From Ralstonia sp. 25mfcol4.1 (GTDB lineage: Bacteria > Pseudomonadota > Gammaproteobacteria > Burkholderiales > Burkholderiaceae), in NCBI RefSeq assembly GCF_900104095.1, contig NZ_FNJO01000003.1, positions 310,001 through 374,000 on the forward strand: a stretch of 64,000 bases of DNA, written 5' to 3'. Below, piece after piece: positions 19,784 through 29,085 of this stretch. The notes under the pieces were generated by a model, which did not search any database, was not told where the DNA came from, and saw nothing but the letters and a program-made list of their open reading frames with translations. Made by a program: the position numbers and the translations under genes. How positions within the stretch are numbered: position 1 is the stretch's first letter; each line of letters opens with the position of its first letter.

Positions 19784-21088
19784 TCAGTAGCCCAGGTAGT
19801 TGGGCAGCCAGGTGGCCAGCGGCGGATAGGCCAGCACCATCAGCATGGCGATGAACATCGCCAGCAGCATCCAGATCACCCAGGGCACGGTTTCTTCCAT
19901 GCGCACGCGGGCGATGCGGCACGACACCATCAGGTTCACGGCCAGCGGCGGCGTGAACTGGCCCAGCGCCACCTTCAGCGTCAGCACCACGCCAAACCAT
20001 ACCGGGTTCCAGTGGAAGGCGTTGGCAATTGGCAGCAGCAGCGGCACGAAGATCAGGAAGATCGAGATGCCGTCCAGGAACATGCCCACCGTCATCAGCA
20101 GCAGCACGATCAGCGCCAGCACGCCGTATTCGCCCAGGCCCGAATGCGCAATGGCGTTGGCCAGCGGGTCGATCACGCCCAGCGTGGACAGCGCGTAGGC
20201 AAAGATGCCGGCCAGCGCCACCACCAGCAGGATCACGGCCGACGTTTCGGCCGCCTCCTGGAAGATGGTGAACAGGTCGCGCATGCCGATGCTGCGGTAG
20301 ATCACCATGCCGACGAACAGGCCGTAGACCACCGCCACCACGGCGGCCTCGGTCGGCGTGAACCAGCCCGCGCGCATGCCACCCAGGATCAGGAACGGCG
20401 CCACCAGCCCCCACGCGGCCTCGCGCAGGCTCTTCCAGAACGGCGGGCGCGGCAGTGCGGCCTCGATATGCCCCATGTTGTGCTTGCGCGCCAGCCACAC
20501 GGCCGGCACGATCAGCGCCACGCCAGCCAGGATGCCCGGGATCATGCCTGCCGCGAACAGCGCCGGCACCGACGCGCCCGGCACCAGCACGCTATAGATG
20601 ATGAAGGCCACCGACGGCGGAATCAGGATGTCCGTGGCCGCCGCGGCGCCCACCACCGCCGCGCTGTACGAGCCCGGATAGCCGGCGCGCGACATCGCAG
20701 CGATCATCACGCCGCCCACGGCCGCCGCATTGGCGGGCCCCGAGCCGGAAATGCCGCCCAGGAACATCGCCACCAGGATGGCCACCAGCGGCAGCATGCC
20801 CGGCCCGCGCCCGACGATGGCGATGGCAAAGGTCACCAGCCGCTGCGCCACGCCGGAGCGGTCGAAGATCGACCCGACCAGCACGAACATCGGAATCGCC
20901 AGCAGCGGATACTTGGCCAGCCCGGCATAGAAGTTCTGCGGCACGGCCAGCAGGCCGAACATCTGGGTGTCCAGATTCGACAGGCCGATGGCCACCAGGC
21001 CGCCCAGCCCCAGCGACACGCCAATCGGCACGCCCAGCAGCATCAGGCCGATGAACACCACGAAGAGAATGATGGCGACCAGTGTCAT
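19784..21088 (-). CDS. TRAP transporter large permease (DctM family)
   Basis: The 434-residue integral membrane protein has about 12 hydrophobic spans and DctM signatures: LLAIPMFVLVGSIF, ISGSGPANAAAVG and TDILIPPSVAFIIYS. It is the ion-coupled transport subunit. The ATG at 21088 overlaps the dctQ stop as ATGA, so the two membrane subunits are translationally coupled. An upstream in-frame ATG lies in dctQ and is rejected. Confidence 0.94.
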   Translation of the reverse strand: MTLVAIILFVVFIGLMLLGVPIGVSLGLGGLVAIGLSNLDTQMFGLLAVPQNFYAGLAKYPLLAIPMFVLVGSIFDRSGVAQRLVTFAIAIVGRGPGMLPLVAILVAMFLGGISGSGPANAAAVGGVMIAAMSRAGYPGSYSAAVVGAAAATDILIPPSVAFIIYSVLVPGASVPALFAAGMIPGILAGVALIVPAVWLARKHNMGHIEAALPRPPFWKSLREAAWGLVAPFLILGGMRAGWFTPTEAAVVAVVYGLFVGMVIYRSIGMRDLFTIFQEAAETSAVILLVVALAGIFAYALSTLGVIDPLANAIAHSGLGEYGVLALIVLLLMTVGMFLDGISIFLIFVPLLLPIANAFHWNPVWFGVVLTLKVALGQFTPPLAVNLMVSCRIARVRMEETVPWVIWMLLAMFIAMLMVLAYPPLATWLPNYLGY

Positions 21089-21684
21089 CGCGGCTGGCCT
21101 CCATCCTTGTTCGCTGCATGGAGCGCCTTCAGCGCGCGCACATTGCGCAGGGCCAGGGCCAGGGCGCGCAGCGCGATCGCACCCGACAGCACGGGCAGCC
21201 AGATCGAATACCACCAGCTCGGCACGCCAATGCCCGGCGAGGTCTCGCCGAACGCGTATTCATCCCATGTTATCCGCGCGCCCAGCACCGCCAGCGCCAG
21301 GAACATCACCGCCACGCCCACGGCCGACAGGACAGCCAGCCGCTTCTGCCGCGCCGCGCTGCCCCGCTCGAAGAAATACTCGATACGGATATTGCGGTCG
21401 CGCGCCACGGCGGCGCTGCCGGCCACCAGCGCCAGCACGATCATCAGGAAGACCGAGAATTCCTCGGTCCACGCGAACGATTCGTCGGTGAAATAGCGGA
21501 CCACCACGTTGGCAAACGTGATGGCCACCAGCAACACCATCACAATGACGCCAACCCAGTCCTCGATACGCGGTGAAATGCGGAATTCGCTATCGCGCGC
21601 CTCGTCGGCGGCTTCGGGAACGATCACCGAATCGACAACGTGCTGCGGCCCGGCGTCGCGCCGTGCCAGTTCTTCTTGAGCCAT
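21085..21684 (-). CDS. TRAP transporter small permease (DctQ family)
   Basis: The 199-residue protein has four hydrophobic spans after a 40-residue cytosolic N-terminus and the DctQ features FANVVVRYF, FAWTEEFSVFLMI and RNIRIEYFFER. It forms the membrane complex with DctM. GGAGG lies ahead of the ATG at 21684; a TTG one codon earlier is possible. It is the first gene of the dctQ-dctM-dctP-thioesterase unit. Confidence 0.9.
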   Translation of the reverse strand: MAQEELARRDAGPQHVVDSVIVPEAADEARDSEFRISPRIEDWVGVIVMVLLVAITFANVVVRYFTDESFAWTEEFSVFLMIVLALVAGSAAVARDRNIRIEYFFERGSAARQKRLAVLSAVGVAVMFLALAVLGARITWDEYAFGETSPGIGVPSWWYSIWLPVLSGAIALRALALALRNVRALKALHAANKDGGQPR

Positions 21685-21793
21685 CAAAACCCGGCCTCCG
21701 GTTCCGGGCCGCCTCTGGCCAGCTGGCCGTCCGAGACGTTTCTCCTGTTGCTTATTCTTCTAGGCCCGCCCCCTCCCCCCGAAGGGTCAGCGG

Positions 21794-22579
21794 TCAGACC
21801 ATGCCATCGTCGGCAGTGACCACCGCGCCATTGATAAAGCGCGATGCATCGGACGCCAGCAGCAGCAAGAGGCCATCGAGGTCTTCGGGTTGGCCCAGGC
21901 GCTTGCGCGGCAGCATCTGGATCAGCTTCTGCCCCGCATCGGTATCCCAGTGGTGGTGGTTGATTTCGGTGTCGATATAGCCGGGGCAGATCGCGTTCAC
22001 GTTGATACCGTGACGCGCCCACTCCAGAGCCATGGCCTTGGTCATGTGGACCACGGCGGCCTTGCTCATGCAGTAGACACCAATCTGCGACAGTACCTTG
22101 AGACCGGCCACCGACGCAATATTGACAATGCGCGCCTGTGGCAGCGGGTTGCCCATCTTCTCGGCGCCCTTGGCCCGCGCGATCATGCGCTTGGCCACTT
22201 CCTGCGCCACGAAGAACGCGCCACGCGTGTTGGTATCGAAGACGAAATCGAAGTCGTCGGCCGTGACGTCGGTGAGCTTCTGCGTGGTGGACACGCCCGA
22301 GTTGTTCACCAGGATATCGATGGAGCCAGCCTCGGTTTCGGCGTGCGCCACGGCAGCACGGATGCTGTCGGGGTCGGTCACGTCCAGCCGCACTACGTGC
22401 GCGCTGCCGCCATCGGCCTCGATCGCTGCCCGCAGCTCCTTGAGCCGCTCCACGCGGCGGGAGGCCAGGATGACCTTGGCGCCGGCAGCAGCCAGAACAT
22501 GCGAAAACCGCGTACCCAGCCCGCTCGACGCCCCGGTCACGAGCGCGACCTTGCCTTCCAGATTGATCGACAAACCCAT
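21794..22579 (-). CDS. SDR-family oxidoreductase
   Basis: The 261-residue short-chain dehydrogenase has GASSGLG (16-22), LVNNSGVS in place of the usual NNAG, active Tyr/Lys in GVYCMSKAAVVHM and NAICPGYIDTEINHHH. A GAGGTAAC site precedes the ATG at 22579; the frame runs 121 codons further upstream without similarity. The substrate is unknown, possibly a 3-hydroxyacyl compound. It lies downstream of the TetR-type palindrome at 22691 and is divergent from etfD. Confidence 0.88.
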   Translation of the reverse strand: MGLSINLEGKVALVTGASSGLGTRFSHVLAAAGAKVILASRRVERLKELRAAIEADGGSAHVVRLDVTDPDSIRAAVAHAETEAGSIDILVNNSGVSTTQKLTDVTADDFDFVFDTNTRGAFFVAQEVAKRMIARAKGAEKMGNPLPQARIVNIASVAGLKVLSQIGVYCMSKAAVVHMTKAMALEWARHGINVNAICPGYIDTEINHHHWDTDAGQKLIQMLPRKRLGQPEDLDGLLLLLASDASRFINGAVVTADDGMV

Positions 22580-22690
22580 AGTTACCTCGGTGTGGGAGCA
22601 ACCGCGCAGGCCCGGCACGGCCCGCTGTTCCGCATCGCGGGCGCCGGGGAAGGCACCTGCCGATGTGCGGCCGCAGCTTATCAAAAAAAA

Positions 22691-22702
22691 GAACGGTCGT
22701 TC
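22691..22702. promoter_or_regulatory. TetR-type operator in the SDR/etfD divergent space
   Basis: GAACG-GT-CGTTC is a perfect palindrome flanked by A/T runs on both sides. It is the only clear signal in the 433-base gap 22580-23012, which otherwise holds no gene. Such sites resemble operators of TetR-family regulators of acyl-CoA catabolism. The regulator is not in this window. Confidence 0.5.
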
Positions 22703-23012
22703 AAAAAAATGTCTTGCCTGAGGGTGTCGAGTCCCGGACAATGCCGAAGATTCTAAGAACTTGGTCCCCAAAGGGAAAGAGGAAAAACGCCTAGATCCGG
22801 CCCGGTAACCCGCCGATCGCCAGGTCAGCGCGCATGCCGCGCCGGGCCCCCACCGGGCAGGCGCGTGCCGCCACACGTCGAACCCGCCTCGCCCCCCGCA
22901 TGGTCCCCGGTTCCGCAGAACCACGATTACCGCATCCCACAATCCGCACGCCTGGAGAGGGCTGCACCATGCGGCAGTATTGCCGCCCAGAAGACACTGA
23001 GGGTAAGAGACA

Positions 23013-24692
23013 ATGGATCAGCAACAGCTCGTCGAGCAGTTCGGCCCGCGCGAAGCCATGGAATATGACGTGGTCATCGTCGGCGGCGGTCCCGCCGGCC
23101 TGGCCACCGCCATCCGCCTGAAGCAGCTTGCCGCGGAAAAAGGCGGCGACGTCAACGTGTGCGTGCTCGAAAAGGGCTCCGAGCCGGGCGCGCATATCCT
23201 CTCGGGCGCCATCATGGACCCGATCGCGCTGAACGAGCTGATTCCGAACTGGAAGGAACTGGGCGCGCCGCTGAACCAGCCCGTCACCGAAGACAAGTTC
23301 CTGTTCCTGGACGAGTCCGGCTCCAAGGGTGCCCCGCTGCTGCCCGAGTGCTTCCACAACGAAGGCAACTACATCGTCAGCCTGTCGAACTTCGTGCGCT
23401 GGCTGGGCCAGCAGGCCGAGTCCCTGGGCGTGGAGATCTTCCCGGGCTTCCCGGCCGCCGAAGTGCTCTACAACGACGACGGCTCGGTCAAGGGCGTGGC
23501 CACCGGCAACATGGGCATCAACAAGGAAGGCGAGCCGACCGAGAACTTCCAGCTCGGCATGGAGCTGCATGCCAAGTACACGATCTTCGCCGAAGGGGCA
23601 CGTGGCCACCTGGGCAAGCAGATCATCGCGAAGTACAAGCTCGACGCTGGCCGCGATCCGCAGAGCTACGGCATCGGCCTGAAGGAACTGTGGGAAATCG
23701 ACCCGGCCAAGCACAAGCCCGGCCTGGTGGTGCACACGGCTGGCTGGCCGCTCGATCCGGCCACCTACGGCGGTTCGTTCCTCTATCACATGGAAGATGG
23801 CAAGGTCGCCGTCGGCTTCGTGGTGGGCCTGGACTACACCAACCCGTGGCTGTCGCCGTTCGAGGAATTCCAGCGATTCAAGACGCATCCGGAAATCCGC
23901 CAGTATTTCGAAGGCGGCAAGCGCATTGGCTACGGCGCCCGTGCCATCACGGCCGGCGGCCTGCTGTCGCTGCCGAAGACGGTGTTCCCGGGCGGCGCGC
24001 TGGTCGGCTGCGATGCCGGCTATCTGAACGCCTCGCGCATCAAGGGCAGCCACGCCGCGATCAAGACCGGCATGATGGCCGCCGAAGCCGCCTACGACGC
24101 GCTGCAGGCTGGCCGTCAGCATGACGAACTGACTGCCTACCCGGCCGCGTTCGAACAAAGCTGGCTGCACAAGGAACTGCTGCAGGCCAAGAACTTCAAG
24201 CAATGGTTCAAGAAGGGCCGCACCACGGCCACGCTGATGACCGGCATCGAGCAGTGGCTGCTGCCGAAGCTCGGCATCCGCAACCCGCCCTGGACCATCC
24301 ACCGCACCAAGCCGGACCACGTGTACCTGAAGCCGGCCGCCGAGTGCCAGAAGATCGAGTACCCGAAGCCGGACGGCAAGCTCACGTTCGACCGCCTGTC
24401 GTCGGTGTTCATCAGCAACACCAACCACGAAGAGAACCAGCCCGCGCACCTGACGCTCAAGGACGCCAGCGTGCCGGTCAACGTCAACTGGGAAAAGTTT
24501 GCCGGCCCCGAGTCGCGCTACTGCCCGGCTGGCGTGTACGAATTCGTGCAGAACGACGATGGCAAGGAACGCCTGCAGATCAACGCGCAGAACTGCGTGC
24601 ACTGCAAGACCTGCGACATCAAGGACCCGACGCAGAACATCGTGTGGGTTACGCCGGAAGGCGGCGGCGGCCCGAACTACGTGGGCATGTAA
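23013..24692 (+). CDS. etfD: Electron transfer flavoprotein-ubiquinone oxidoreductase
   Basis: ETF-QO passes electrons from acyl-CoA dehydrogenases, via ETF, to ubiquinone at the inner membrane. The 559 residues start with an FAD motif (DVVIVGGGPAGLATAIRL), have the central GCDAGYLNASRIKGSHAAIK and end with a ferredoxin-like 4Fe-4S site: RYCPAGVYE plus NCVHCKTCDIKDP, the four cysteines expected. GAGGGTAAGAG precedes the ATG. Length is normal. It is monocistronic, with a terminator just after. Confidence 0.97.
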   Translation: MDQQQLVEQFGPREAMEYDVVIVGGGPAGLATAIRLKQLAAEKGGDVNVCVLEKGSEPGAHILSGAIMDPIALNELIPNWKELGAPLNQPVTEDKFLFLDESGSKGAPLLPECFHNEGNYIVSLSNFVRWLGQQAESLGVEIFPGFPAAEVLYNDDGSVKGVATGNMGINKEGEPTENFQLGMELHAKYTIFAEGARGHLGKQIIAKYKLDAGRDPQSYGIGLKELWEIDPAKHKPGLVVHTAGWPLDPATYGGSFLYHMEDGKVAVGFVVGLDYTNPWLSPFEEFQRFKTHPEIRQYFEGGKRIGYGARAITAGGLLSLPKTVFPGGALVGCDAGYLNASRIKGSHAAIKTGMMAAEAAYDALQAGRQHDELTAYPAAFEQSWLHKELLQAKNFKQWFKKGRTTATLMTGIEQWLLPKLGIRNPPWTIHRTKPDHVYLKPAAECQKIEYPKPDGKLTFDRLSSVFISNTNHEENQPAHLTLKDASVPVNVNWEKFAGPESRYCPAGVYEFVQNDDGKERLQINAQNCVHCKTCDIKDPTQNIVWVTPEGGGGPNYVGM

Positions 24693-24722
24693 GTCGCGCT
24701 GCGCCCCCCCGCGCAGCAACGG

Positions 24723-24748
24723 AAACGCCGGCCAGTGGCCGGCGTTTT
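24723..24748. terminator. Rho-independent terminator after etfD
   Basis: AAACGCCGGCC pairs with GGCCGGCGTTT, an 11-bp stem with a short loop followed by TTTT and GCTTTG. It lies between convergent etfD and the PilZ-domain gene. Confidence 0.85.
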
Positions 24749-24767
24749 GCTTTGCGCGCCGCCGGCG

Positions 24768-25724
24768 TCAGACCGGCATGCAGGTCGTTGCCAGCAGCTG
24801 CTCGTAAATAAAGCACTGCAGCAGGGTCAGCTCGCGCTCCCCCAGCGCGTCAAACGCCACGCCGAATGCCGGGAATTCGTCATCTTCCTGCCCCGGCGCA
24901 CTGCGCACCGTGGCATCGATCAGGACTTCGGCGTCCAGCGCGCCGGTGCGCAACTGGAAGCGCAGCCGCACCTTTTGCCCCACCGCCGGGGCGGGCGACG
25001 ACGTCTGCACCAGCGCGCCGCCGGTGCTGAGGTCGGACAGCAGCCCCAGCCGCGCCATGCCCTCGCCCATGCGCTGGTCAACGCTCAGATCGGGGATGGT
25101 CTGGCCGGGGCCGTTGTCGATACCGTTGCCGCCGTCGCCACCTTCGTCCGCCTCGGCACTCGCATCGTCGGCATCGACCAGATAGGCCGCCAACCTTGTA
25201 GGCACGCGGGCAGCGCGGCGCACCGGCATCTGTTCGGTCTGGGCCGGCGCCGATAGCACCAGGTATCGGAACGGGCTGCGGCACACCGCCGTGACCGTCG
25301 AGGTAAAACTGTGGATGGCGTGCCCGGAGAATCCGCGCAGCAGCAGGTCTTCACCGGCACGTACGGCCAGTTCGCGCCCGCCAAGGGTCGGCCAGGTGAC
25401 AAACAGCCCCTGTTCGATAAAGCCGATCAGGCGGCTTGCGGCGGCCCGCGACTGATCGCCCGGTGTTTTCACGTGCAGCAGCGTACCCACCTGCAGGCCC
25501 AGCGGTCCGGCGCTCAGGCGCGTGCCAGCCTGGGCGTCGGGTTCATTGCCGGCTTCCAGCATGTCGTCAGGCCGGCAGACCGTGCCGTGCCGGAACATCA
25601 GCGCCAGATCGCGTGCATCGGGGATGATGCTGCCGCTGCCCAGCATCAGGTTGCCCTGTCCGTCCAGCAAGGACCAGGGAAGCGGCTGCCCGACGGGCAA
25701 GTCTTGGGGCGTAAGCGGAATCAT
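24768..25724 (-). CDS. YcgR-like PilZ-domain c-di-GMP-binding protein
   Basis: The 318-residue protein has an N-terminal YcgR-like beta domain (about 60-175) and a C-terminal PilZ domain with RRAARVPTR (RxxxR c-di-GMP site) and DLSTGGALV (DxSxxG). In YcgR this arrangement acts as a flagellar brake. A low-complexity Asp/Gly-rich insert of about 35 residues sits inside the PilZ domain, between the two motifs. The start at 25724 is the first sensible ATG; an in-frame extension upstream is possible. No flagellar genes are near. Confidence 0.85.
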   Translation of the reverse strand: MIPLTPQDLPVGQPLPWSLLDGQGNLMLGSGSIIPDARDLALMFRHGTVCRPDDMLEAGNEPDAQAGTRLSAGPLGLQVGTLLHVKTPGDQSRAAASRLIGFIEQGLFVTWPTLGGRELAVRAGEDLLLRGFSGHAIHSFTSTVTAVCRSPFRYLVLSAPAQTEQMPVRRAARVPTRLAAYLVDADDASAEADEGGDGGNGIDNGPGQTIPDLSVDQRMGEGMARLGLLSDLSTGGALVQTSSPAPAVGQKVRLRFQLRTGALDAEVLIDATVRSAPGQEDDEFPAFGVAFDALGERELTLLQCFIYEQLLATTCMPV

Positions 25725-25945
25725 GGCGTGGAGGACTCTCCATGAAACGCGCCGGCGCACGATGCGCCAACGCGAGGAAATCGTGACGGACCTTTGTCCA
25801 TCACCCAATGACGGACACACCGATCCTGATGCGTCTGCTATCGACCAATGTGACAGAACCTTGACCCCCACCTTGGGGGCGATCGCTTTCGGAACCATTT
25901 CATGTGCCGTCTTCGCCATTCGGCCATCAACAGATCAATCGCCGC

Positions 25946-25974
25946 TTGACGGGCATCATTCGACCTTGCAGAAT
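25946..25974 (+). promoter_or_regulatory. Candidate sigma-70 promoter for the GntR-oxidase unit
   Basis: TTGACG and CAGAAT are spaced by 17 bases, upstream of the inverted repeat and the GntR ATG. The -35 matches five of six consensus bases, the -10 four of six. Confidence 0.45.
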
Positions 25975-25990
25975 CAGCATTCGATGAAAA

Positions 25991-26011
25991 GCTGTCAGAC
26001 AGCCTGACAGC
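25991..26011 (+). promoter_or_regulatory. GntR-type operator
   Basis: GCTGTCAG-N5-CTGACAGC is a perfect 8-bp inverted repeat ending 13 bases before the regulator ATG and downstream of the candidate promoter. Its position fits autorepression by the FadR-like protein. Confidence 0.6.
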
Positions 26012-26024
26012 ATCCCGGATCACT

Positions 26025-26726
26025 ATGGATCGATTGCCCCGCCCCGCTTCGCTCGCCAGCCGCATCGCCCAGACCCTGCGCGACGACATTGCCGCCGGGC
26101 GCTTTGCCGCCGGCGCACGCCTGCCAGCCGAGGCGGCGCTGGCCGATGCGTTCGATGTCAGCCGGCCGATCGTGCGCGAGGCCATTGCCCTGCTGAAGGC
26201 CGACGGCGTGCTGATTACGCGCAAGGGCTCCGGGGCCTATGTGTCCGAGACGCCCGGCGGCCAGGTCTGGCGCGTAGCCAGCACGCCGGACGGCGGCCCG
26301 ACCCTCGCGCAACTCTTCGAACTACGGCGCGTCGTGGAAACGGCCTGTGCCGAAATGGCGGCGCTGCGCCGGACCGAAGCCGATCTGCAGCGGATCCGCG
26401 AAGCGCTGGCCAGCATGGAGCGCCACGGCGCCGATTTTCCCAGCGCGGCGGCGGCCGACATCGCGTTCCATCACGCCATCGCGCAGGCCGCGCATAACCC
26501 GTGTTTCACGGGCCTGACCGACTTCGTCAGCCAGCAGCTGCTGGTGGCGCGCCAGCATGCATGGGAAAACAGCGCCCGGCTGCACGCTGCCCAGGGGACG
26601 CCGCGCGCCGCCGACGCCGAACATGCCGCGCTGGTCGATGCCATCGCCGCCAGCAACCCCGAAGCCGCGCGCGCGGCCGCCTCGGCCCACCTGAGCGCCG
26701 CCGCGCACCGGATGGGACTCGACTGA
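26025..26726 (+). CDS. GntR-family (FadR/FCD type) transcriptional regulator
   Basis: The 233-residue regulator has an N-terminal GntR winged helix (about 8-75, with [20 protein letters not shown] and a GSGAYVS wing) and an all-helical FCD effector domain with the metal-binding pattern ([13 protein letters not shown], later His and Asp). It lies 44 bases before an LhgO-like oxidase, so it probably controls that gene in response to a hydroxy- or keto-acid. A perfect inverted repeat just upstream is the likely operator. Confidence 0.9.
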   Translation: MDRLPRPASLASRIAQTLRDDIAAGRFAAGARLPAEAALADAFDVSRPIVREAIALLKADGVLITRKGSGAYVSETPGGQVWRVASTPDGGPTLAQLFELRRVVETACAEMAALRRTEADLQRIREALASMERHGADFPSAAAADIAFHHAIAQAAHNPCFTGLTDFVSQQLLVARQHAWENSARLHAAQGTPRAADAEHAALVDAIAASNPEAARAAASAHLSAAAHRMGLD

Positions 26727-26770
26727 ACACACAGACATCGGAAAAGTCCGAACAAAACAGGAGCAGACAG

Positions 26771-27874
26771 ATGGAAAACGTGGATTGCGTCGTGATTGGC
26801 GCCGGTGTGGTGGGCCTGGCCGTGGCCCGCACGCTGGCGCAGCAGGGCCGCGAGGTCATCATCCTCGAAGCCGAAAACGCGTTCGGCACGATCACCAGCG
26901 CCCGCAACAGCGAAGTCATCCATGCCGGCATCTACTATCCCGGCGGATCGCTGAAGGCCGAGCTTTGTGTGCGCGGCAAAGCCATGCTCTATGACTATTG
27001 CGCCAGCCACCACGTGACCCACCAGCGTTGCGGCAAGCTGATTGTGGCCACCAGCGAGGCCCAGGTGGCCACGCTGGCCGGCATCCGCGCCAAGGCCGAG
27101 GCCAATGGCGTGCATGACCTGCGTCTGCTGACGCGCGACGAGGCGCGCGCCCTGGAGCCCCAGCTCGAATGCCATGCCGCCCTGCTGTCGCCATCGACCG
27201 GCATCATCGACAGCCACGGCCTGATGACCGCCCTGCTGGGCGATGCCGAACAGGCCGGCGCGATGCTGGCCGTGCAGTCGCCCGTGGTATCCGGTGCCGT
27301 CACGCCCGATGGCATTCGGCTGGACGTGGCCGGGGAAGACGGCGAAACGACGCTGCTGGCCCGCACGGTGGTCAACTCGGCCGGCCTGACCGCTCCCGAA
27401 CTGGCGCGCCGCATCGACGGCATCCCGCCCGAGAACATTCCCGGCCAGTTCTACGCCAAAGGCTGCTATTTCACGCTGGCTGGCCGCGCGCCGTTCTCGC
27501 GCCTGATCTACCCGGTGCCCGAAGCCGCCGGCCTGGGTGTGCATCTGACACTGGATCTGGGCGGCCAGGCCCGCTTCGGGCCCAATGTGCGCTGGATCGA
27601 GGAGATCGAGTACAGCGTGCCACCGCACGATGCCGACAGCTTCTATGACGAGGTGCGCCGCTACTGGCCGGGCCTGGCCGATGGCGCCCTGCAGCCGGGC
27701 TACGCCGGTATCCGCCCGAAGATCAGCGGCCCGGGCGAGACAGCCGCCGATTTCCGTATCGACGGCCCGCAGGTGCATGGCGTTCCGGGACTGGTCAATC
27801 TGTTCGGGATCGAATCGCCGGGACTGACGTCGTCGCTGGCAATTGCCGAGAAGGTCGCCGGATTGCTGGCCTAA
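26771..27874 (+). CDS. FAD-dependent oxidoreductase, L-2-hydroxyglutarate oxidase-like
   Basis: The 367-residue DAO-fold flavoprotein starts [18 protein letters not shown] (FAD motif) and has [38 protein letters not shown] and a C-terminal [17 protein letters not shown], all seen in LhgO/L2HGDH proteins. These oxidise L-2-hydroxyglutarate to 2-oxoglutarate and feed the quinone pool. Other L-2-hydroxy acids are possible. The true start is the ATG at 26771; a longer in-frame extension overlaps the GntR gene. Confidence 0.88.
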   Translation: MENVDCVVIGAGVVGLAVARTLAQQGREVIILEAENAFGTITSARNSEVIHAGIYYPGGSLKAELCVRGKAMLYDYCASHHVTHQRCGKLIVATSEAQVATLAGIRAKAEANGVHDLRLLTRDEARALEPQLECHAALLSPSTGIIDSHGLMTALLGDAEQAGAMLAVQSPVVSGAVTPDGIRLDVAGEDGETTLLARTVVNSAGLTAPELARRIDGIPPENIPGQFYAKGCYFTLAGRAPFSRLIYPVPEAAGLGVHLTLDLGGQARFGPNVRWIEEIEYSVPPHDADSFYDEVRRYWPGLADGALQPGYAGIRPKISGPGETAADFRIDGPQVHGVPGLVNLFGIESPGLTSSLAIAEKVAGLLA

Positions 27875-29085
27875 GCCTGCGTCGCAGCTTCCGGGTGGGC
27901 CTCCGGGCGCTCATCCCGGAAGCTCATCGCGGCGCAGCCGGCCCCAAGCGCCGCGGCCAGCGCCGCCAGGCCGAACGTGTGCATCGGCGCCAGCGTCTTC
28001 CACGTCCACCCCATGACCAGGCCGCCGAGCGTTCCGCCCAGACCGTAGGAAATGCCCGTATAAAGTGCCTGCCCGCGCCCTTGCAACGGCCCGGCGAACC
28101 AACGCTGCAGCCGCTTGAGGCTGGCGCTGTGGTGCGCGGCGAACGTGGCCGCATGCAGGATCTGCACGGCGGCCATCAGCCACGCGTACTGCGCGAAGTA
28201 GCCGGTCACCCCGAAGCGCACGGCCGCCAGCACGAAGGTGCCCGCCAGGATCGTGCGCAGTGCCAGCGCGCCAAAGAGCCGCCCCTGATAGAAAAAGAAC
28301 ACGATCTCGGCCACCACGCCGATGGTCCACATCACGCCAATGGCGATCTTGCTATAGCCCAGTTGCTCCAGGTACAGCGAATAGAACACGTAGAGCGCCG
28401 CGTGGGCGAACATCATCAGGAAGGCCGACGCCAGGAACCATGCGACGTCGGGCCGGCGCAGCAGCGGCAGCGCCGGGGGCGGCTTCACGCGCGGCCCTTC
28501 GTCTTCGGCATCGCGCAGCCCGAAGACCACCACAGCGAACAGCGCCAGCATCGCACTGGCCAGCCATGGGAAAGCCGGCATGCCGAAGTGTTCGAACAGC
28601 GCGCCGCCCAGCAGCACGGCCGCGATAAACCCCACCGAGCCAAACATGCGCACGCGGCCATAGCGGTGGTCGAACGCGCCATGGCGCCGCAGCGTGGAAA
28701 TCGTCAGCGCATCGCCCAAGGGCGACATGGCACTGGTAATCAGGTTGAGCCCGATCATCATCGCCATCATGCCGCCGTAACTGTGGACGCCGGGCACGGC
28801 CAGGAACGCCAGCAGCGACGCGACGGCCGCCAGCCGCAGCAGCTTCACGCGCGTATGGGTGACGTCCGACAGCCAGCCCCACAGATACGGCCCGACGATG
28901 CGGCTCAGCTGGAAGCAGGCCATCAGTACGCCGATCTGCACCGGCGAGAAGCCGCGATCGGCGAAGAACAGGCTCACATACGGCGAGATGACGCCGACGT
29001 AGCCGTAGTAGCCGAGGTAGAAAAGTCCGAAACGGAGATAGGTGGCCGGGTCGATCGACCCCGGCCGGTATGAGGCGGTACTCAG
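27871..29085 (-). CDS. MFS transporter, apparent CTG start overlapping aroC stop
   Basis: A 404-residue major facilitator protein of the sugar/phenylpropionate-transporter-like group with about 12 spans. The first usable GTG (28977) would cut into helix 1 ([20 protein letters not shown]), which is clearly coding. Between it and the upstream in-frame TGA there is no ATG, GTG or TTG. A CTG at 29085 overlaps the aroC stop as CTGA and would give [13 protein letters not shown], with AGG 10 bases before it. I take CTG as the likely start. The last residues overlap the LhgO-like gene end by four bases. The substrate is unknown. Confidence 0.8.
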   Translation of the reverse strand: MSTASYRPGSIDPATYLRFGLFYLGYYGYVGVISPYVSLFFADRGFSPVQIGVLMACFQLSRIVGPYLWGWLSDVTHTRVKLLRLAAVASLLAFLAVPGVHSYGGMMAMMIGLNLITSAMSPLGDALTISTLRRHGAFDHRYGRVRMFGSVGFIAAVLLGGALFEHFGMPAFPWLASAMLALFAVVVFGLRDAEDEGPRVKPPPALPLLRRPDVAWFLASAFLMMFAHAALYVFYSLYLEQLGYSKIAIGVMWTIGVVAEIVFFFYQGRLFGALALRTILAGTFVLAAVRFGVTGYFAQYAWLMAAVQILHAATFAAHHSASLKRLQRWFAGPLQGRGQALYTGISYGLGGTLGGLVMGWTWKTLAPMHTFGLAALAAALGAGCAAMSFRDERPEAHPEAATQA

